Source: Bog-473 sp963809825 (lineage in GTDB: Bacteria > Actinomycetota > Acidimicrobiia > Acidimicrobiales > RAAP-2). From it: a DNA stretch of 64,000 bases. The DNA lies in assembly GCA_963809825.1 (NCBI GenBank), contig CAWELJ010000004.1:779549-843548 (forward strand), in the 5' to 3' direction. Under the pieces are notes generated by a model, which saw only the letters and a list, made by a program, of their open reading frames with translations, did not search any database and was not told the DNA's origin. A program made the position numbers and the translations under genes. Shown here in pieces: positions 39,748 through 47,953 of this stretch (position 1 is its first letter; each line of letters starts with the position of its first letter).

Positions 39748-40728
39748 TCAGCCTCCGCCGTCGAGGGGCTGGTGGGACACGAGCGTGCGCACGAAGAAGG
39801 AGATTACGAGGCGGATGATGGCGGACTCGTCGGGGGACTCGCCCGGGGTCGAGAACCCGTGGCCGCCCTGGGCCACCGACACCAGCTGGTGCGGGACGCC
39901 GTTGGCCCCCAGGTCCCAGGCGAGCTCCTCGGACTGCTGGGGGTAGACGATCTGGTCGTTGGGGGCGTCGAGGATGAGGAAGGGGGGATCGCCCGGCGCG
40001 ATGTACGTGACCGGGCTGGCCGCCCGCAGCTCGGCGCCCAGCTGGGTCTCGGGGACCCGGCCCAGGAGCGACACGAAGCTCTCCGCCACCAGCACCGCGT
40101 CGCCCTGGCTGCCCATGGTGAGCAGGTCGCTCGGCCCGGCCATGTCGACCACGGCCTGCACGCCGCTCGACCGGTCGAGGTAGGGGCCGACGTCCCATCC
40201 GGCGGCCGGACCGGCCGTGCCGAGCAGCGCCACGAGGTGCCCGCCCGCGCTGTGGCCCCAGGCCCCGATCTCGCGGGGATCGATGTGGAGGGGGCGGGCG
40301 TTGGCGCGCAGGTAGCGGATGGCGCACTTGACGTCGGCGATCTGGTCCGGCCACCTCGGGCCGAGGCGGTAGTCGAGGCCGACCACGACGAACCCCCTCG
40401 CCGCCAGGTCGGGCCCGATGGTGCCGCTGATGAAACCGCCGGTGTCGTAGTTGCCCGAGACCCACGAGCCGCCGTGGACGTACACCGCGACGGGCGCCGG
40501 GCCCCGCCGCGTGGCGGGCTCGGTGATCCTCGCCTTTTCGTGGAAGCAGTAGGTGACGGTGGCCGAGCGGCCGGCGGCCAGGGTCGGCGCCGGCGCCGGC
40601 GCCGGGGCCGGGGCCGCCGCCGCGGGCGGGGCGGGGTCGGCGCTCGGGCAGGCCGCGAGCGCTCCGACACCCAGGGCGCAGGCGGTTGCCGCTGCGAGAC
40701 CTCTGCGCACCTCTTCATGTTGGTCCAT
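39748..40728 (-). CDS. Probable lipoprotein esterase (alpha/beta hydrolase)
   Basis: A 326-residue protein. The N-terminus is a lipoprotein-type signal ending GALAACPS, followed by a Pro/Ala linker of about 25 residues. The hydrolase part shows VYVHGGSWVSG (HGG oxyanion motif), VGLDYRLGP and the nucleophile GHSAGGH, then the Asp in APNDQIV and His in GGHGFST. It belongs to the hormone-sensitive lipase/BD-FAE-like carboxylesterases and probably splits esters at the cell surface. It diverges from the thiolase gene across the palindrome of copy C. Confidence 0.87.
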   Translation of the reverse strand: MDQHEEVRRGLAAATACALGVGALAACPSADPAPPAAAAPAPAPAPAPTLAAGRSATVTYCFHEKARITEPATRRGPAPVAVYVHGGSWVSGNYDTGGFISGTIGPDLAARGFVVVGLDYRLGPRWPDQIADVKCAIRYLRANARPLHIDPREIGAWGHSAGGHLVALLGTAGPAAGWDVGPYLDRSSGVQAVVDMAGPSDLLTMGSQGDAVLVAESFVSLLGRVPETQLGAELRAASPVTYIAPGDPPFLILDAPNDQIVYPQQSEELAWDLGANGVPHQLVSVAQGGHGFSTPGESPDESAIIRLVISFFVRTLVSHQPLDGGG

Positions 40729-40780
40729 CAGGGCGGAGGGGCCGGGGCGCCCCTCCGGTGGCCCGCGTCCCGGGGCGTGT

Positions 40781-40810
40781 TTGGCACTCGATCTGATTCG
40801 GCGTCAGAAT
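40781..40810 (+). promoter_or_regulatory. Thiolase promoter with TGACG palindrome, copy C
   Basis: TTGGCA (40781-40786) and CAGAAT (40805-40810) are 18 bp apart. The palindrome variant TGATTCGGCGTCA (40794-40806) lies between and touches the -10 box; its right half is perfect and its left half has two changes. Confidence 0.5.
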
Positions 40811-40819
40811 TGGCGTCCC

Positions 40820-41998
40820 ATGCCCAACGCCGTGATCGTCGACGCCGTCCGAACCCCCGTTGGGCGCCGTGGTGGGCGCCTGTCCGGGTGGCACGCCACC
40901 GACCTGGCGGCCCAGCCGCTGGCCGCCCTCCTTCGCCGCAACGACCTCGACCCCGCCCTGGTGGAGGACGTCGTCATGGGCTGCACCATGACCGTCGGGG
41001 AGCAGGCGATGAACATCGCCCGTAACGCCGCGCTGGCGGCGGGCTTCCCCGAGTCGGTCCCCGGGACGACGGTCGACCGCCAGTGCGGCTCGGCCCAGCA
41101 GGCCATCCACTTCGCCGCCCAGGCGGTCATGGCGGGCGCCATGGACGTGGCCATCGGGGCCGGCGTGGAGTCGATGAGCCGGGTCCCGATCGGGTCGACC
41201 ACCGAGCCCGGGCCGGGCGAGGCGTACGGCCCGCTCTACACCGAGCGCTTCGAATTGATCCACCAGGGCGAGTGCGCGGAGGAGATCGCCCGGCGCTGGA
41301 AGGTCACGCGCGAGGAGATGGACGAGTTCGCGCTGCGCTCGCACCAGCGGGCGGCGCGAGCCACCGACGAGGGCCGCTTCGCCGGCGAGATCGTGCCGCT
41401 CGCGGCGCGGGTCCACCCCGACGTGCCGGGGGCGGGCGACGTGAGCGGGCTGCTCGAGTCCGACGAGGGCATCCGTCGCGACACCTCGCTCGAGAAGCTG
41501 GCCGCGCTGAAGCCGGCGTTCTCCGAGACGGGCACCGTCACGGCCGGGACGTCGTCGCAGATCTCGGACGGCGCGGCCGCGGTCCTCATCATGAGCGAGG
41601 AGCGCGCCTCGTCGCTGGGGCTGCGCCCCCGGGCGCGCTTCCACACCTTCGCGGTGGCGGCCAACGACCCGCAGATCATGCTGACGGCGCCGATACCGGC
41701 CACGGCGCTGGTGCTGGCCAAGGCGAAGCTCTCCCTCGACGACATGGACGTCGTCGAGATCAACGAGGCCTTCGCATCGGTCGTCCTCGCCTGGGAACGC
41801 GAGTACCGGCCCGACCCCGAACGGGTGAACCCCAACGGCGGCGCCATCGCCATCGGCCACCCCACGGGGTGCTCGGGGGCCCGCCTGATGGCGACGCTGC
41901 TCAACGAGATGGAGCGCACCGGTGCGCGCTACGGGCTCCAGACGATGTGCGAGGGCGGCGGGCAGGCCAACGCGACGATCATCGAGCGGCTCGGCTGA
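40820..41998 (+). CDS. Thiolase (acetyl-CoA acyltransferase)
   Basis: A 392-residue biosynthetic/degradative thiolase. The nucleophile is Cys89 in DRQCGSAQQA, the catalytic His347 is in GHPTGCSGAR and the second Cys is in MCEGGGQAN, so it should be active. It splits a 3-ketoacyl-CoA with CoA. Its stop overlaps the start of the OB-fold gene (TGATG), and an Ltp2-like gene follows, so the three form an operon for side-chain or ring shortening. Length and motifs fit FadA5-like enzymes, but I cannot fix the substrate. Confidence 0.92.
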   Translation: MPNAVIVDAVRTPVGRRGGRLSGWHATDLAAQPLAALLRRNDLDPALVEDVVMGCTMTVGEQAMNIARNAALAAGFPESVPGTTVDRQCGSAQQAIHFAAQAVMAGAMDVAIGAGVESMSRVPIGSTTEPGPGEAYGPLYTERFELIHQGECAEEIARRWKVTREEMDEFALRSHQRAARATDEGRFAGEIVPLAARVHPDVPGAGDVSGLLESDEGIRRDTSLEKLAALKPAFSETGTVTAGTSSQISDGAAAVLIMSEERASSLGLRPRARFHTFAVAANDPQIMLTAPIPATALVLAKAKLSLDDMDVVEINEAFASVVLAWEREYRPDPERVNPNGGAIAIGHPTGCSGARLMATLLNEMERTGARYGLQTMCEGGGQANATIIERLG

Positions 41999-42459
41999 TG
42001 GCGGCCCCCACCCGGGTGCCCGCGATCGAGGGCTGGTTCACCACCGGTGACGACGGCGCCGCGCCGGCCCTGCTGGGCTCGCGTTGCGACGCGTGCGGGA
42101 CCTTCGCGTTCCCGGCCGAGGCGAGCTACTGCCGCAACCCGGACTGCGCGTCGACCACGTTCGAGACGGTGGCGCTCTCGCGGCGGGGCCGCATCTGGTC
42201 CTACACCGACGCCCGCTACCAGCCCCCGCCGCCCTACGTGGCGGCCGACCCCTACGTGCCCTTCTGCCTGGCCGCCGTGGAGCTGGCCGCCGAGAAGCTC
42301 GTCGTCATGGGCCAGGTCGTCGACGGGGTGACGGTCGACGACCTCACCGTGGGAGACGAGGTGGAGCTGGTGGTCGACACGCTGTACCACGAGGACGGCT
42401 GCGACTACCTGGTGTGGAAGTGGCGGCCGGTCGTCACCACCGACGGCGGGGAGGACTGA
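41998..42459 (+). CDS. Zn-ribbon OB-fold (DUF35) protein
   Basis: 153 residues. A zinc ribbon (CDACG and CRNPDC) is followed by the OB-fold strand block GRIWSYTDARYQPPPPYV. DUF35 proteins bind and stabilise partner thiolase-fold aldolases and bring acyl-CoA to them. It is coupled to the thiolase upstream and lies 3 bp before the Ltp2-like gene, which is the typical partner in steroid side-chain cleavage (Ltp2 with a DUF35 domain). Confidence 0.9.
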   Translation: MAAPTRVPAIEGWFTTGDDGAAPALLGSRCDACGTFAFPAEASYCRNPDCASTTFETVALSRRGRIWSYTDARYQPPPPYVAADPYVPFCLAAVELAAEKLVVMGQVVDGVTVDDLTVGDEVELVVDTLYHEDGCDYLVWKWRPVVTTDGGED

Positions 42460-42462
42460 GCG

Positions 42463-43674
42463 ATGCCCGACGACAAGAGGGTTGCGGTGCTCGGCGCCGG
42501 GATGCACGAATGGGGCAAGTGGGGGCGGCCCTTCGTTGAGTACGGGCTGGCGGCGGCGCGCGACGCCCTGGCGGACGCCGGGCTGGGGTGGCGCGAGATG
42601 CAGTTCATCTCGGGGGCCGACACCATCCGCAACGGCTATCCGGGCTTCGTCTCGGGCGCCACGTTCGCGCAGGCGCTGGGGTGGACCGGGGCACGCGTGT
42701 CGAGCGTCTACGCCGCCTGCGCCTCGGGTGCGGCGGCCATCGCCAACGCACGGGCCCAGATCCTGGCCGGCCTGTGCGACGTGGCGCTGGTGGTCGGCGC
42801 AGACACGACGCCCAAAGGCTTCTTCGCCCCCGTGGGCGGCGAGCGCAGGGACGACCCCGACTGGCTGCGCTTCCATCTGATGGGGGCGACCAACCCCACC
42901 TACTTCGCGCTCTACGCGCGCCGGCGCATGGACCGCTTCGGCGCGACCGAGGAGGACTTCGCACAGGTCAAGGTGAAGAACGCGCGCCACGGGCTCGCCA
43001 ACCCGTACGCGCGCTACCGCAAGGAGGTCACCGTCGACGAGGTGCTGGCCTCGCCCATGGTGGCCGACCCGCTCCGCCTGCTCGAGATCTGCGCCACCTC
43101 CGACGGCGGCGCCGCACTCGTGCTCTCGAGCCTGGAGTTCGCCCGGCGCCACGGCGGCGGGGCCCCGCTCGTCACCATCGACGCGGTGTCGACCGTCACG
43201 CCGACGTTCCCCAACACCGTCATTGAGATGCCGAACTTCTCGACCGACTCGGCCGCCGCGTTCGCCGACGGGCACGACGGGGGAGGGGCGGGCTTCCGCC
43301 CCTCCATCACCACCGCGGCCTACGCCGAAGCGGGGATCGGTCCCGAGGACGTCAGCCTGGCCGAGGTCTACGACCTCTCGTCCGCCCTCGAGCTCGACTG
43401 GTACGAGGACATCGGCCTGTGCGGCGAGGGGGAGGCGGAGAAGCTGCTCCGCGACGGCGTGACGGCGCTCGGCGGCCGGGTGCCGGTGAACCCCTCCGGC
43501 GGCCTCTCGTGCTTCGGCGAGGCGATCCCGGCCCAGGCCATCGCCCAGGTGTGCGAGTGCGTCTGGCAGCTCCGCGGCGTCGCCGCCGGCCACCAGGTCG
43601 AGGGCGCCCGGGTCGCGGTGACGGCGAACCAAGGTTTGTTCGGGCACGGCTCCTCCGTGGTCCTGAGCCGTTGA
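42463..43674 (+). CDS. Ltp2-like thiolase-fold aldolase (lipid-transfer protein)
   Basis: 403 residues of the non-specific lipid-transfer/thiolase fold. Unlike the pair at 58-60 kb it keeps a Cys in AACASGAAAIANA. Conserved blocks are NPYARYRKEVTVDEVLASPMV, TSDGGAALVL, LAEVYDLSSALELDWYEDIG and VNPSGGLSCFGEAIPA. Homologues such as Ltp2 perform retro-aldol cleavage of steroid side-chain CoA esters together with a DUF35 protein, here encoded just upstream. The exact substrate is an inference from context. Confidence 0.88.
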   Translation: MPDDKRVAVLGAGMHEWGKWGRPFVEYGLAAARDALADAGLGWREMQFISGADTIRNGYPGFVSGATFAQALGWTGARVSSVYAACASGAAAIANARAQILAGLCDVALVVGADTTPKGFFAPVGGERRDDPDWLRFHLMGATNPTYFALYARRRMDRFGATEEDFAQVKVKNARHGLANPYARYRKEVTVDEVLASPMVADPLRLLEICATSDGGAALVLSSLEFARRHGGGAPLVTIDAVSTVTPTFPNTVIEMPNFSTDSAAAFADGHDGGGAGFRPSITTAAYAEAGIGPEDVSLAEVYDLSSALELDWYEDIGLCGEGEAEKLLRDGVTALGGRVPVNPSGGLSCFGEAIPAQAIAQVCECVWQLRGVAAGHQVEGARVAVTANQGLFGHGSSVVLSR

Positions 43675-43843
43675 AACCCCAGTAGCAGCCGCCGGGGGGC
43701 CGTTCCGCGCGCCGTGTGTGATTCCCGGCCGTTGGGGTATGGGAACGGGTGACGTCGATGGACGGCACACCTGCTTAGGCTGGCGGGTGCGCGCAGAGCT
43801 CATTCGGGGTCGGCGGAACGACGCTGCGATTGGAGGAGCGTTT

Positions 43844-44308
43844 ATGTTGGCCACGGACGTGACTGAGCTGCGCCAGAATAGGGAGCAGCAAAAGGGAGCA
43901 GAAACCTCAATGCCGGACCAGATTGACGACCGGAGCGGGACCGGGTCCGACGATGTGCTGAACGCGCTCGACGAGCTGGAGACCGTGCTGCGGGAGAACG
44001 CCGAGAGCGAGCGCCTGCTGGCCAAGCGCATCGCCGAGGTGCGCCTCGCCCGCGAGAACGGACGCGAATGGAAGGCGATCCTCGGTGACGAGGACGACCC
44101 CGGGACTGTGCAGCTGGTGAGCACCATCCTGCGCCGGCAGTCCGAGGCCAGCGGTTACCTCCGCCGGTCACTGGTGGTGGCGCTGCGGGCCGAGGGGCAG
44201 AGCATCCCGAGCATCGCCCACCTGTTCGGCGTCACGCACCAGCGGGTGTCGAACCTGCTGCGCCGCGTCGCGCAGGGCCATGCGACCGCCGGCGGCGACG
44301 GGGTCTAG
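43844..44308 (+). CDS. Small helix-turn-helix protein
   Basis: 154 residues. The C-terminal third contains a helix-turn-helix (AEGQSIPSIAHLFGVTHQRV followed by SNLLRRVAQ); the middle is a charged coiled-coil-like stretch (DDVLNALDELETVLRENAES). ATG at 43844 is chosen because GGAGGAG stands just upstream; ATG at 43910 is an alternative. The 170 bp before it hold no other gene. It is convergent with ipdC, overlapping by the stop codon. It is probably a DNA-binding regulator, but its target is unknown. Confidence 0.75.
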   Translation: MLATDVTELRQNREQQKGAETSMPDQIDDRSGTGSDDVLNALDELETVLRENAESERLLAKRIAEVRLARENGREWKAILGDEDDPGTVQLVSTILRRQSEASGYLRRSLVVALRAEGQSIPSIAHLFGVTHQRVSNLLRRVAQGHATAGGDGV

Positions 44309-45309
44309 GCGCTCCAGGCGCGCAGCACGCCGTCGGCCTCGGCCATGACGGCGCCGATGATGTCGGCCACGGGCGGCAGGGACTCGAGCACGCCGACGAC
44401 CTGCCCGGTCGGCAGCACGCCGACGTCGGTGCGGCCCTCGACCAGGGCCGCCTTCGTCATCACCGGTGCGTTGGCCGCCATGACGACCTGCGCCCACGTG
44501 AGCTCGTTGCCCTCCTTCATCGCCCTGCCCTCGCGCAGGAGCGAGGTGAAGGTGGCGCCCGTCTCCTGGCGGAACCGGTAGGCGCTGCGCACGGCGCGCG
44601 GCAGCGCGCGCAGCCAGGACTGGGACTCGAGGTGGTCGACGAGGTCGGTGCGCACGACGCGCTGGGGCGCCCCGTCGACCTTGGTCGTGACGACCGTGCC
44701 CGTCACGGGCGTGCCGAGGTAGAGCTCCTTGACGGCGTCGGGGACCCGGCTCTCGGCCGAGAGGAGGAAGCGCGTCCCCATGGCCACGCCCGCCGCCCCG
44801 TAGGCGAGAGCGGCGACGAGGCCACGGCCGTCGAAGAATCCCCCGGCGGCGACGACGAGGACGCGGTCGCCGACGGCGTCGACGACCTGAGGCAGCAGGA
44901 GGGTCGTCGGGACGGTGCCGGTGTGCCCGCCGCCCTCGGCGCCCTGGGCGATGACGGCGTCGACCCCCCAGTCGGCCACCTTCTCCGCGTGGCGGCGGGC
45001 GCCGACGGTGGGCATGACGAACAGCCCCGCCTCCTTGCAGCGGGTCACCAGGGCCGGGTTGGGTGCCTGGGCGAAGCTGGCCACGCGGGCGCCGGTCTCG
45101 ATCATCAGCGCGATGCGCTCGTTGACGTCGGCGACGTCGGTGCGCAGGTTGACGCCGAAGGGGGCGGACGTCCGGCTCCGCACCTCGGCGATGGCGCCGG
45201 CCAGCTCGTCGAGCGTCATGGTGGCCGAGGCCAGGATCCCGAGGCCCCCGGCCTCGCAGGTGGCCGCGACCAGGCGGGGTCCGGCGACCCAGCCCATGCC
45301 GGTCTGCAC
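44305..45309 (-). CDS. ipdC: IpdC-like NAD(P)H-dependent flavin oxidoreductase
   Basis: At least 334 residues of the nitronate monooxygenase-like TIM-barrel class. Conserved blocks are LVAATCEAGGLGILASATM, APFGVNLRTD, QGAEGGGHTG and AAGGFFDGRGLVAALAYGAAG, which bind FMN. In mycobacteria IpdC (Rv3553) acts on the C/D-ring CoA ester of steroids. Family-like sequence continues upstream of GTG 45309 to about 45354 (HTPLCERVGSRVPLV), where only CTG codons are available; the true start may be a CTG near 45354. It follows ipdB by about 75 bp and completes the ring-cleavage set. Confidence 0.82.
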   Translation of the reverse strand: MQTGMGWVAGPRLVAATCEAGGLGILASATMTLDELAGAIAEVRSRTSAPFGVNLRTDVADVNERIALMIETGARVASFAQAPNPALVTRCKEAGLFVMPTVGARRHAEKVADWGVDAVIAQGAEGGGHTGTVPTTLLLPQVVDAVGDRVLVVAAGGFFDGRGLVAALAYGAAGVAMGTRFLLSAESRVPDAVKELYLGTPVTGTVVTTKVDGAPQRVVRTDLVDHLESQSWLRALPRAVRSAYRFRQETGATFTSLLREGRAMKEGNELTWAQVVMAANAPVMTKAALVEGRTDVGVLPTGQVVGVLESLPPVADIIGAVMAEADGVLRAWSA

Positions 45310-45383
45310 CAGGGGGACGCGGCTGCCGACCCGCTCGCACAGCGGGGTGTGCAGCGCCGGGTGGAGCGCGCCGCCCCCGGCGC

Positions 45384-46163
45384 TCAGCTCCGCACCTCGC
45401 GGTCGCGCAGGGAGCCCGGGTCGAGCACGACGCGGACGAGGTCGAGCTCCTCGGGGGTCGGCAGGCGCGTCTCGTCCACGTCGTCGGGCACGACGAGGGT
45501 GAACCCGGTCGCGGCCACGATCTCGTCGACGGTCACGCCGGGGTGGAACGAGCGCAGCCGCATGGTGCGCCCCGGCGTCTCGAAGTCGAAGACGCCGAGG
45601 TTCGACACCACGCGCCGGACGTCATGGAAGCGGGTGGCGCCGGGACCGGCGGCGGCGGCGCGGGCATAGCCGACGCCGCTGACGACGTCGACGTGCTCCA
45701 CGAACGTGCGCACGCTGTGATCGGGCACCCAGTAGCTCGTCGGGTGGTTGACCGAGTTGCCCGGGGCGCCGCGCACGCCGACGAGCTGCACCTTGGGGTG
45801 GTCGTGGGGGCCGATGGCCGAGATGTTCTGGTTGCCGGTGCGGTCGATCTGGCTCGCCATCATCATGATGTGGCGCCGGCCGGACCACACCACGTCGAAC
45901 ACGCTGCGGTAGGGCATCGCCGCCTCGCGCACCAGCTCGGCCGCCGGGGTGGCGACGGGCGGCGCCCCGACCATCAGGGCGGCCTCGCCGTCGGTCAGCA
46001 CCAGGTCCGGCGCGAAGGTGCGCTTGGCCAGCCGGGCGCCGAGGGAGGGGATGGTGCCGAAGGGGCTGGCCATGATCTCCCCCGCCCCCCGCCAGGCGTC
46101 GGCGCAGGCGACGACGCAGAACTCGGCGCGGCTGACGTCCGGACCGCTCCCGGCGGCGCTCAT
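45384..46163 (-). CDS. ipdB: IpdB-like CoA-transferase-fold hydrolase subunit
   Basis: 259 residues. Conserved CoA-transferase family blocks include GNQNISAIG, VGVRGAPGNSVNHPTSYWVP and RRVVSNLGVFDFET. In Mycobacterium tuberculosis IpdA and IpdB form the COCHEA-CoA hydrolase that opens the last steroid ring. The start ATG overlaps the ipdA stop by 4 bp, so the two chains are co-translated. Confidence 0.85.
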   Translation of the reverse strand: MSAAGSGPDVSRAEFCVVACADAWRGAGEIMASPFGTIPSLGARLAKRTFAPDLVLTDGEAALMVGAPPVATPAAELVREAAMPYRSVFDVVWSGRRHIMMMASQIDRTGNQNISAIGPHDHPKVQLVGVRGAPGNSVNHPTSYWVPDHSVRTFVEHVDVVSGVGYARAAAAGPGATRFHDVRRVVSNLGVFDFETPGRTMRLRSFHPGVTVDEIVAATGFTLVVPDDVDETRLPTPEELDLVRVVLDPGSLRDREVRS

Positions 46164-47053
46164 CGCGGGTCCCGCTCCCCGACCCGGGCCCGGTACTCCG
46201 CCTCGTCGACGAGCACGTAGCGGCGAGCGAACGCCTCCCACTCGGCCGGGTCGCCCGCCGCGGCGGCGTACTCCTTCTGGAAGGCCTCGTCGCGCCCGTA
46301 GTCGGGTGGGTTGGCGGTGAAGTGGGCGCCGCCCGGCGTCTCGGCCACGCCGTCGGTGAGCATCCGGTGCAGGGCGACGGTGGCCAGCGGGTGCGCCTCG
46401 TCGGCGAGCGCGCCGTTCTCCACGATGCGCTCGGTGGTCATGAAGCGCCGTGCGGCGGCGCCGAGGAACAGCGGGTCGAAGAAGGCGTCGGGGCTCAGGA
46501 TCTGGCCGTTCCCGGCGCTGTCCGCGCGGTTGGTGTGCACGATGGCCGCATCGAGGTGCAGGGCGGGCATGGCGACGAGCTCGACGTCGGCGTCGGCCGG
46601 ATCGCGCACGAACGGGCTGTCCGCGCCGTAGGGGGAACGGACGAGGCGCAGCTCGGGGTTGACGGAGAGGACGTCGGAGCCGAGACCGGCCCGGGTGGGC
46701 AGGAAGGGGACACGCCACGACGCCGCCTGGAGCCCGAGGAAGAACATGCCCTCGTCGACCTCCATGACCTCGACCTTCCCGTGCTGGCGGGCGGCGCGCC
46801 AGTGGGGGTCCAGGGCGATGGAGTCGAGGGTCACGAACCCGCACACGACCTTGCGCACCTTCCCGCTGGCGCAGAGCAGCCCGACGTCGGGGCCGCCGTA
46901 GGCGACGACGGTCAGGTCGGTCAGGCCGGAACGGCAGATGGCCCGCACGACCGCCATGGGCTTGCGGCGCGAGCCCCAGCCGCCGAGGCCGATCGTCATG
47001 CCCGAGCTCAGCTCGCCGACGATGTCGTCGACGGTCATGCGCTTGTCGGCCAT
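46160..47053 (-). CDS. ipdA: IpdA-like CoA-transferase-fold hydrolase subunit
   Basis: 297 residues. The N-terminal GGWGSRRKPMAVVRA and YGGPDVGLLCASGKVRKV match the M. tuberculosis IpdA sequence as I recall it, and PGGAHFTANPPDYGRDEAFQ near the C-terminus does too. With IpdB it hydrolyses the ring-D CoA ester made by EchA20. It lies 20 bp after echA20 in the same operon. The order echA20-ipdA-ipdB-ipdC is the same as in mycobacteria, which is strong support. Confidence 0.88.
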   Translation of the reverse strand: MADKRMTVDDIVGELSSGMTIGLGGWGSRRKPMAVVRAICRSGLTDLTVVAYGGPDVGLLCASGKVRKVVCGFVTLDSIALDPHWRAARQHGKVEVMEVDEGMFFLGLQAASWRVPFLPTRAGLGSDVLSVNPELRLVRSPYGADSPFVRDPADADVELVAMPALHLDAAIVHTNRADSAGNGQILSPDAFFDPLFLGAAARRFMTTERIVENGALADEAHPLATVALHRMLTDGVAETPGGAHFTANPPDYGRDEAFQKEYAAAAGDPAEWEAFARRYVLVDEAEYRARVGERDPR

Positions 47054-47072
47054 CAGGTGATCACGCAGAGAC

Positions 47073-47831
47073 TCATCGGGACGTGTCGGCGTCGCGCTTC
47101 TCGACGAAGGCGGCCCGCTGCTCGTCGGCCACGCCGCGCACGTGCAGCTCGTAGGTGAAGCCCTGCTCGAAGCGGTAGCTGCGCTTCACGTCGACGGGGT
47201 CGATCCCGTTGAGCGACTCCTTGGCCCGCCGGATGATGGTCGGGCTCTTGGACGCGATCTGGGCGGCCAGCTCGCGTGCGGCCGCCAGGAGGCGGTCCGG
47301 CGGCACCACGGCGGCCACCGACCCGTACGACGCCAGCTCGGCGGCGCTGACCGGGGCCGCCGTATAGACCATCTTGCGCATGGCGTGCTGGGGGACGAGC
47401 CGGGCCAGGTGGGTGGCGGCGCCCAACGCGCCCCGGTCCACCTCGGGCAGCCCGAAAGTGGCGTCCTCGGAGGCGACGACCATGTCGGCGTTGCCGGCCA
47501 GGCCGATGCCGCCGCCGAGGCAGAAGCCCTGCACGGCCGCGATCACCGGCACCTCGCAGTCGTAGACGGCCGCGAACGCGGCGGCGCAGCCGCGGTTCAC
47601 GCCGACGAGCGCCTCGTCCCCCTTGGCGTTGATCTCCTTGATGTCGACGCCGGCGCAGAAGCCGCGCCCGGTGGCCCGCAGGATCACGACCCTGTTCTCG
47701 GGGACCCGGCCGGCGGCGACGAGCGCGTCGGCCAGCGCGAACCAGCCCGCCACGTCGAGAGCGTTGACCGGCGGGTGGTCGATGACCACCTCGGCGATCC
47801 CGTGTTGCTCCTGGACCACATCGATGGGCAT
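47073..47831 (-). CDS. echA20: EchA20-like steroid ring-opening enoyl-CoA hydratase
   Basis: 252 residues of the crotonase fold. GRGFCAGVDIKEINAKGDEA, CLGGGIGLAGNADMVVAS and TFGLPEVDRGALGAATHLAR closely resemble mycobacterial EchA20, which opens the ring carrying the methyl group after HIP-CoA oxidation. First gene of the ipd operon. The palindrome of copy D stands 30 bp upstream of its ATG in the gap shared with a divergent SDR gene, replacing the KstR2-type site (ACAAGNNCTTGT) expected from mycobacteria. Confidence 0.88.
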   Translation of the reverse strand: MPIDVVQEQHGIAEVVIDHPPVNALDVAGWFALADALVAAGRVPENRVVILRATGRGFCAGVDIKEINAKGDEALVGVNRGCAAAFAAVYDCEVPVIAAVQGFCLGGGIGLAGNADMVVASEDATFGLPEVDRGALGAATHLARLVPQHAMRKMVYTAAPVSAAELASYGSVAAVVPPDRLLAAARELAAQIASKSPTIIRRAKESLNGIDPVDVKRSYRFEQGFTYELHVRGVADEQRAAFVEKRDADTSR

Positions 47832-47861
47832 GGGGCGCCAGATTCTCCTCGGTCATGGCCC

Positions 47862-47874
47862 TGACGCCGCGTCA
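47862..47874. promoter_or_regulatory. TGACG palindrome, copy D (ipd operon and SDR)
   Basis: TGACGCCGCGTCA, perfect except for its centre, flanked by C and GAAA as in copy B. It lies between divergent echA20 and the 47954 SDR. Confidence 0.6.
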
Positions 47875-47940
47875 GAAAGCCGCTCGGACGTTAGGCCAGC
47901 GCGCTGGGCGGGGCCAACACGCCGGCTTGAGGTCGTGCCG

Positions 47941-47946
47941 TAGGGT
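47941..47946 (+). promoter_or_regulatory. Leaderless -10 box for the 47954 SDR
   Basis: TAGGGT, 7 nt before the GTG at 47954. Confidence 0.45.
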
Positions 47947-47953
47947 TTGCGCC

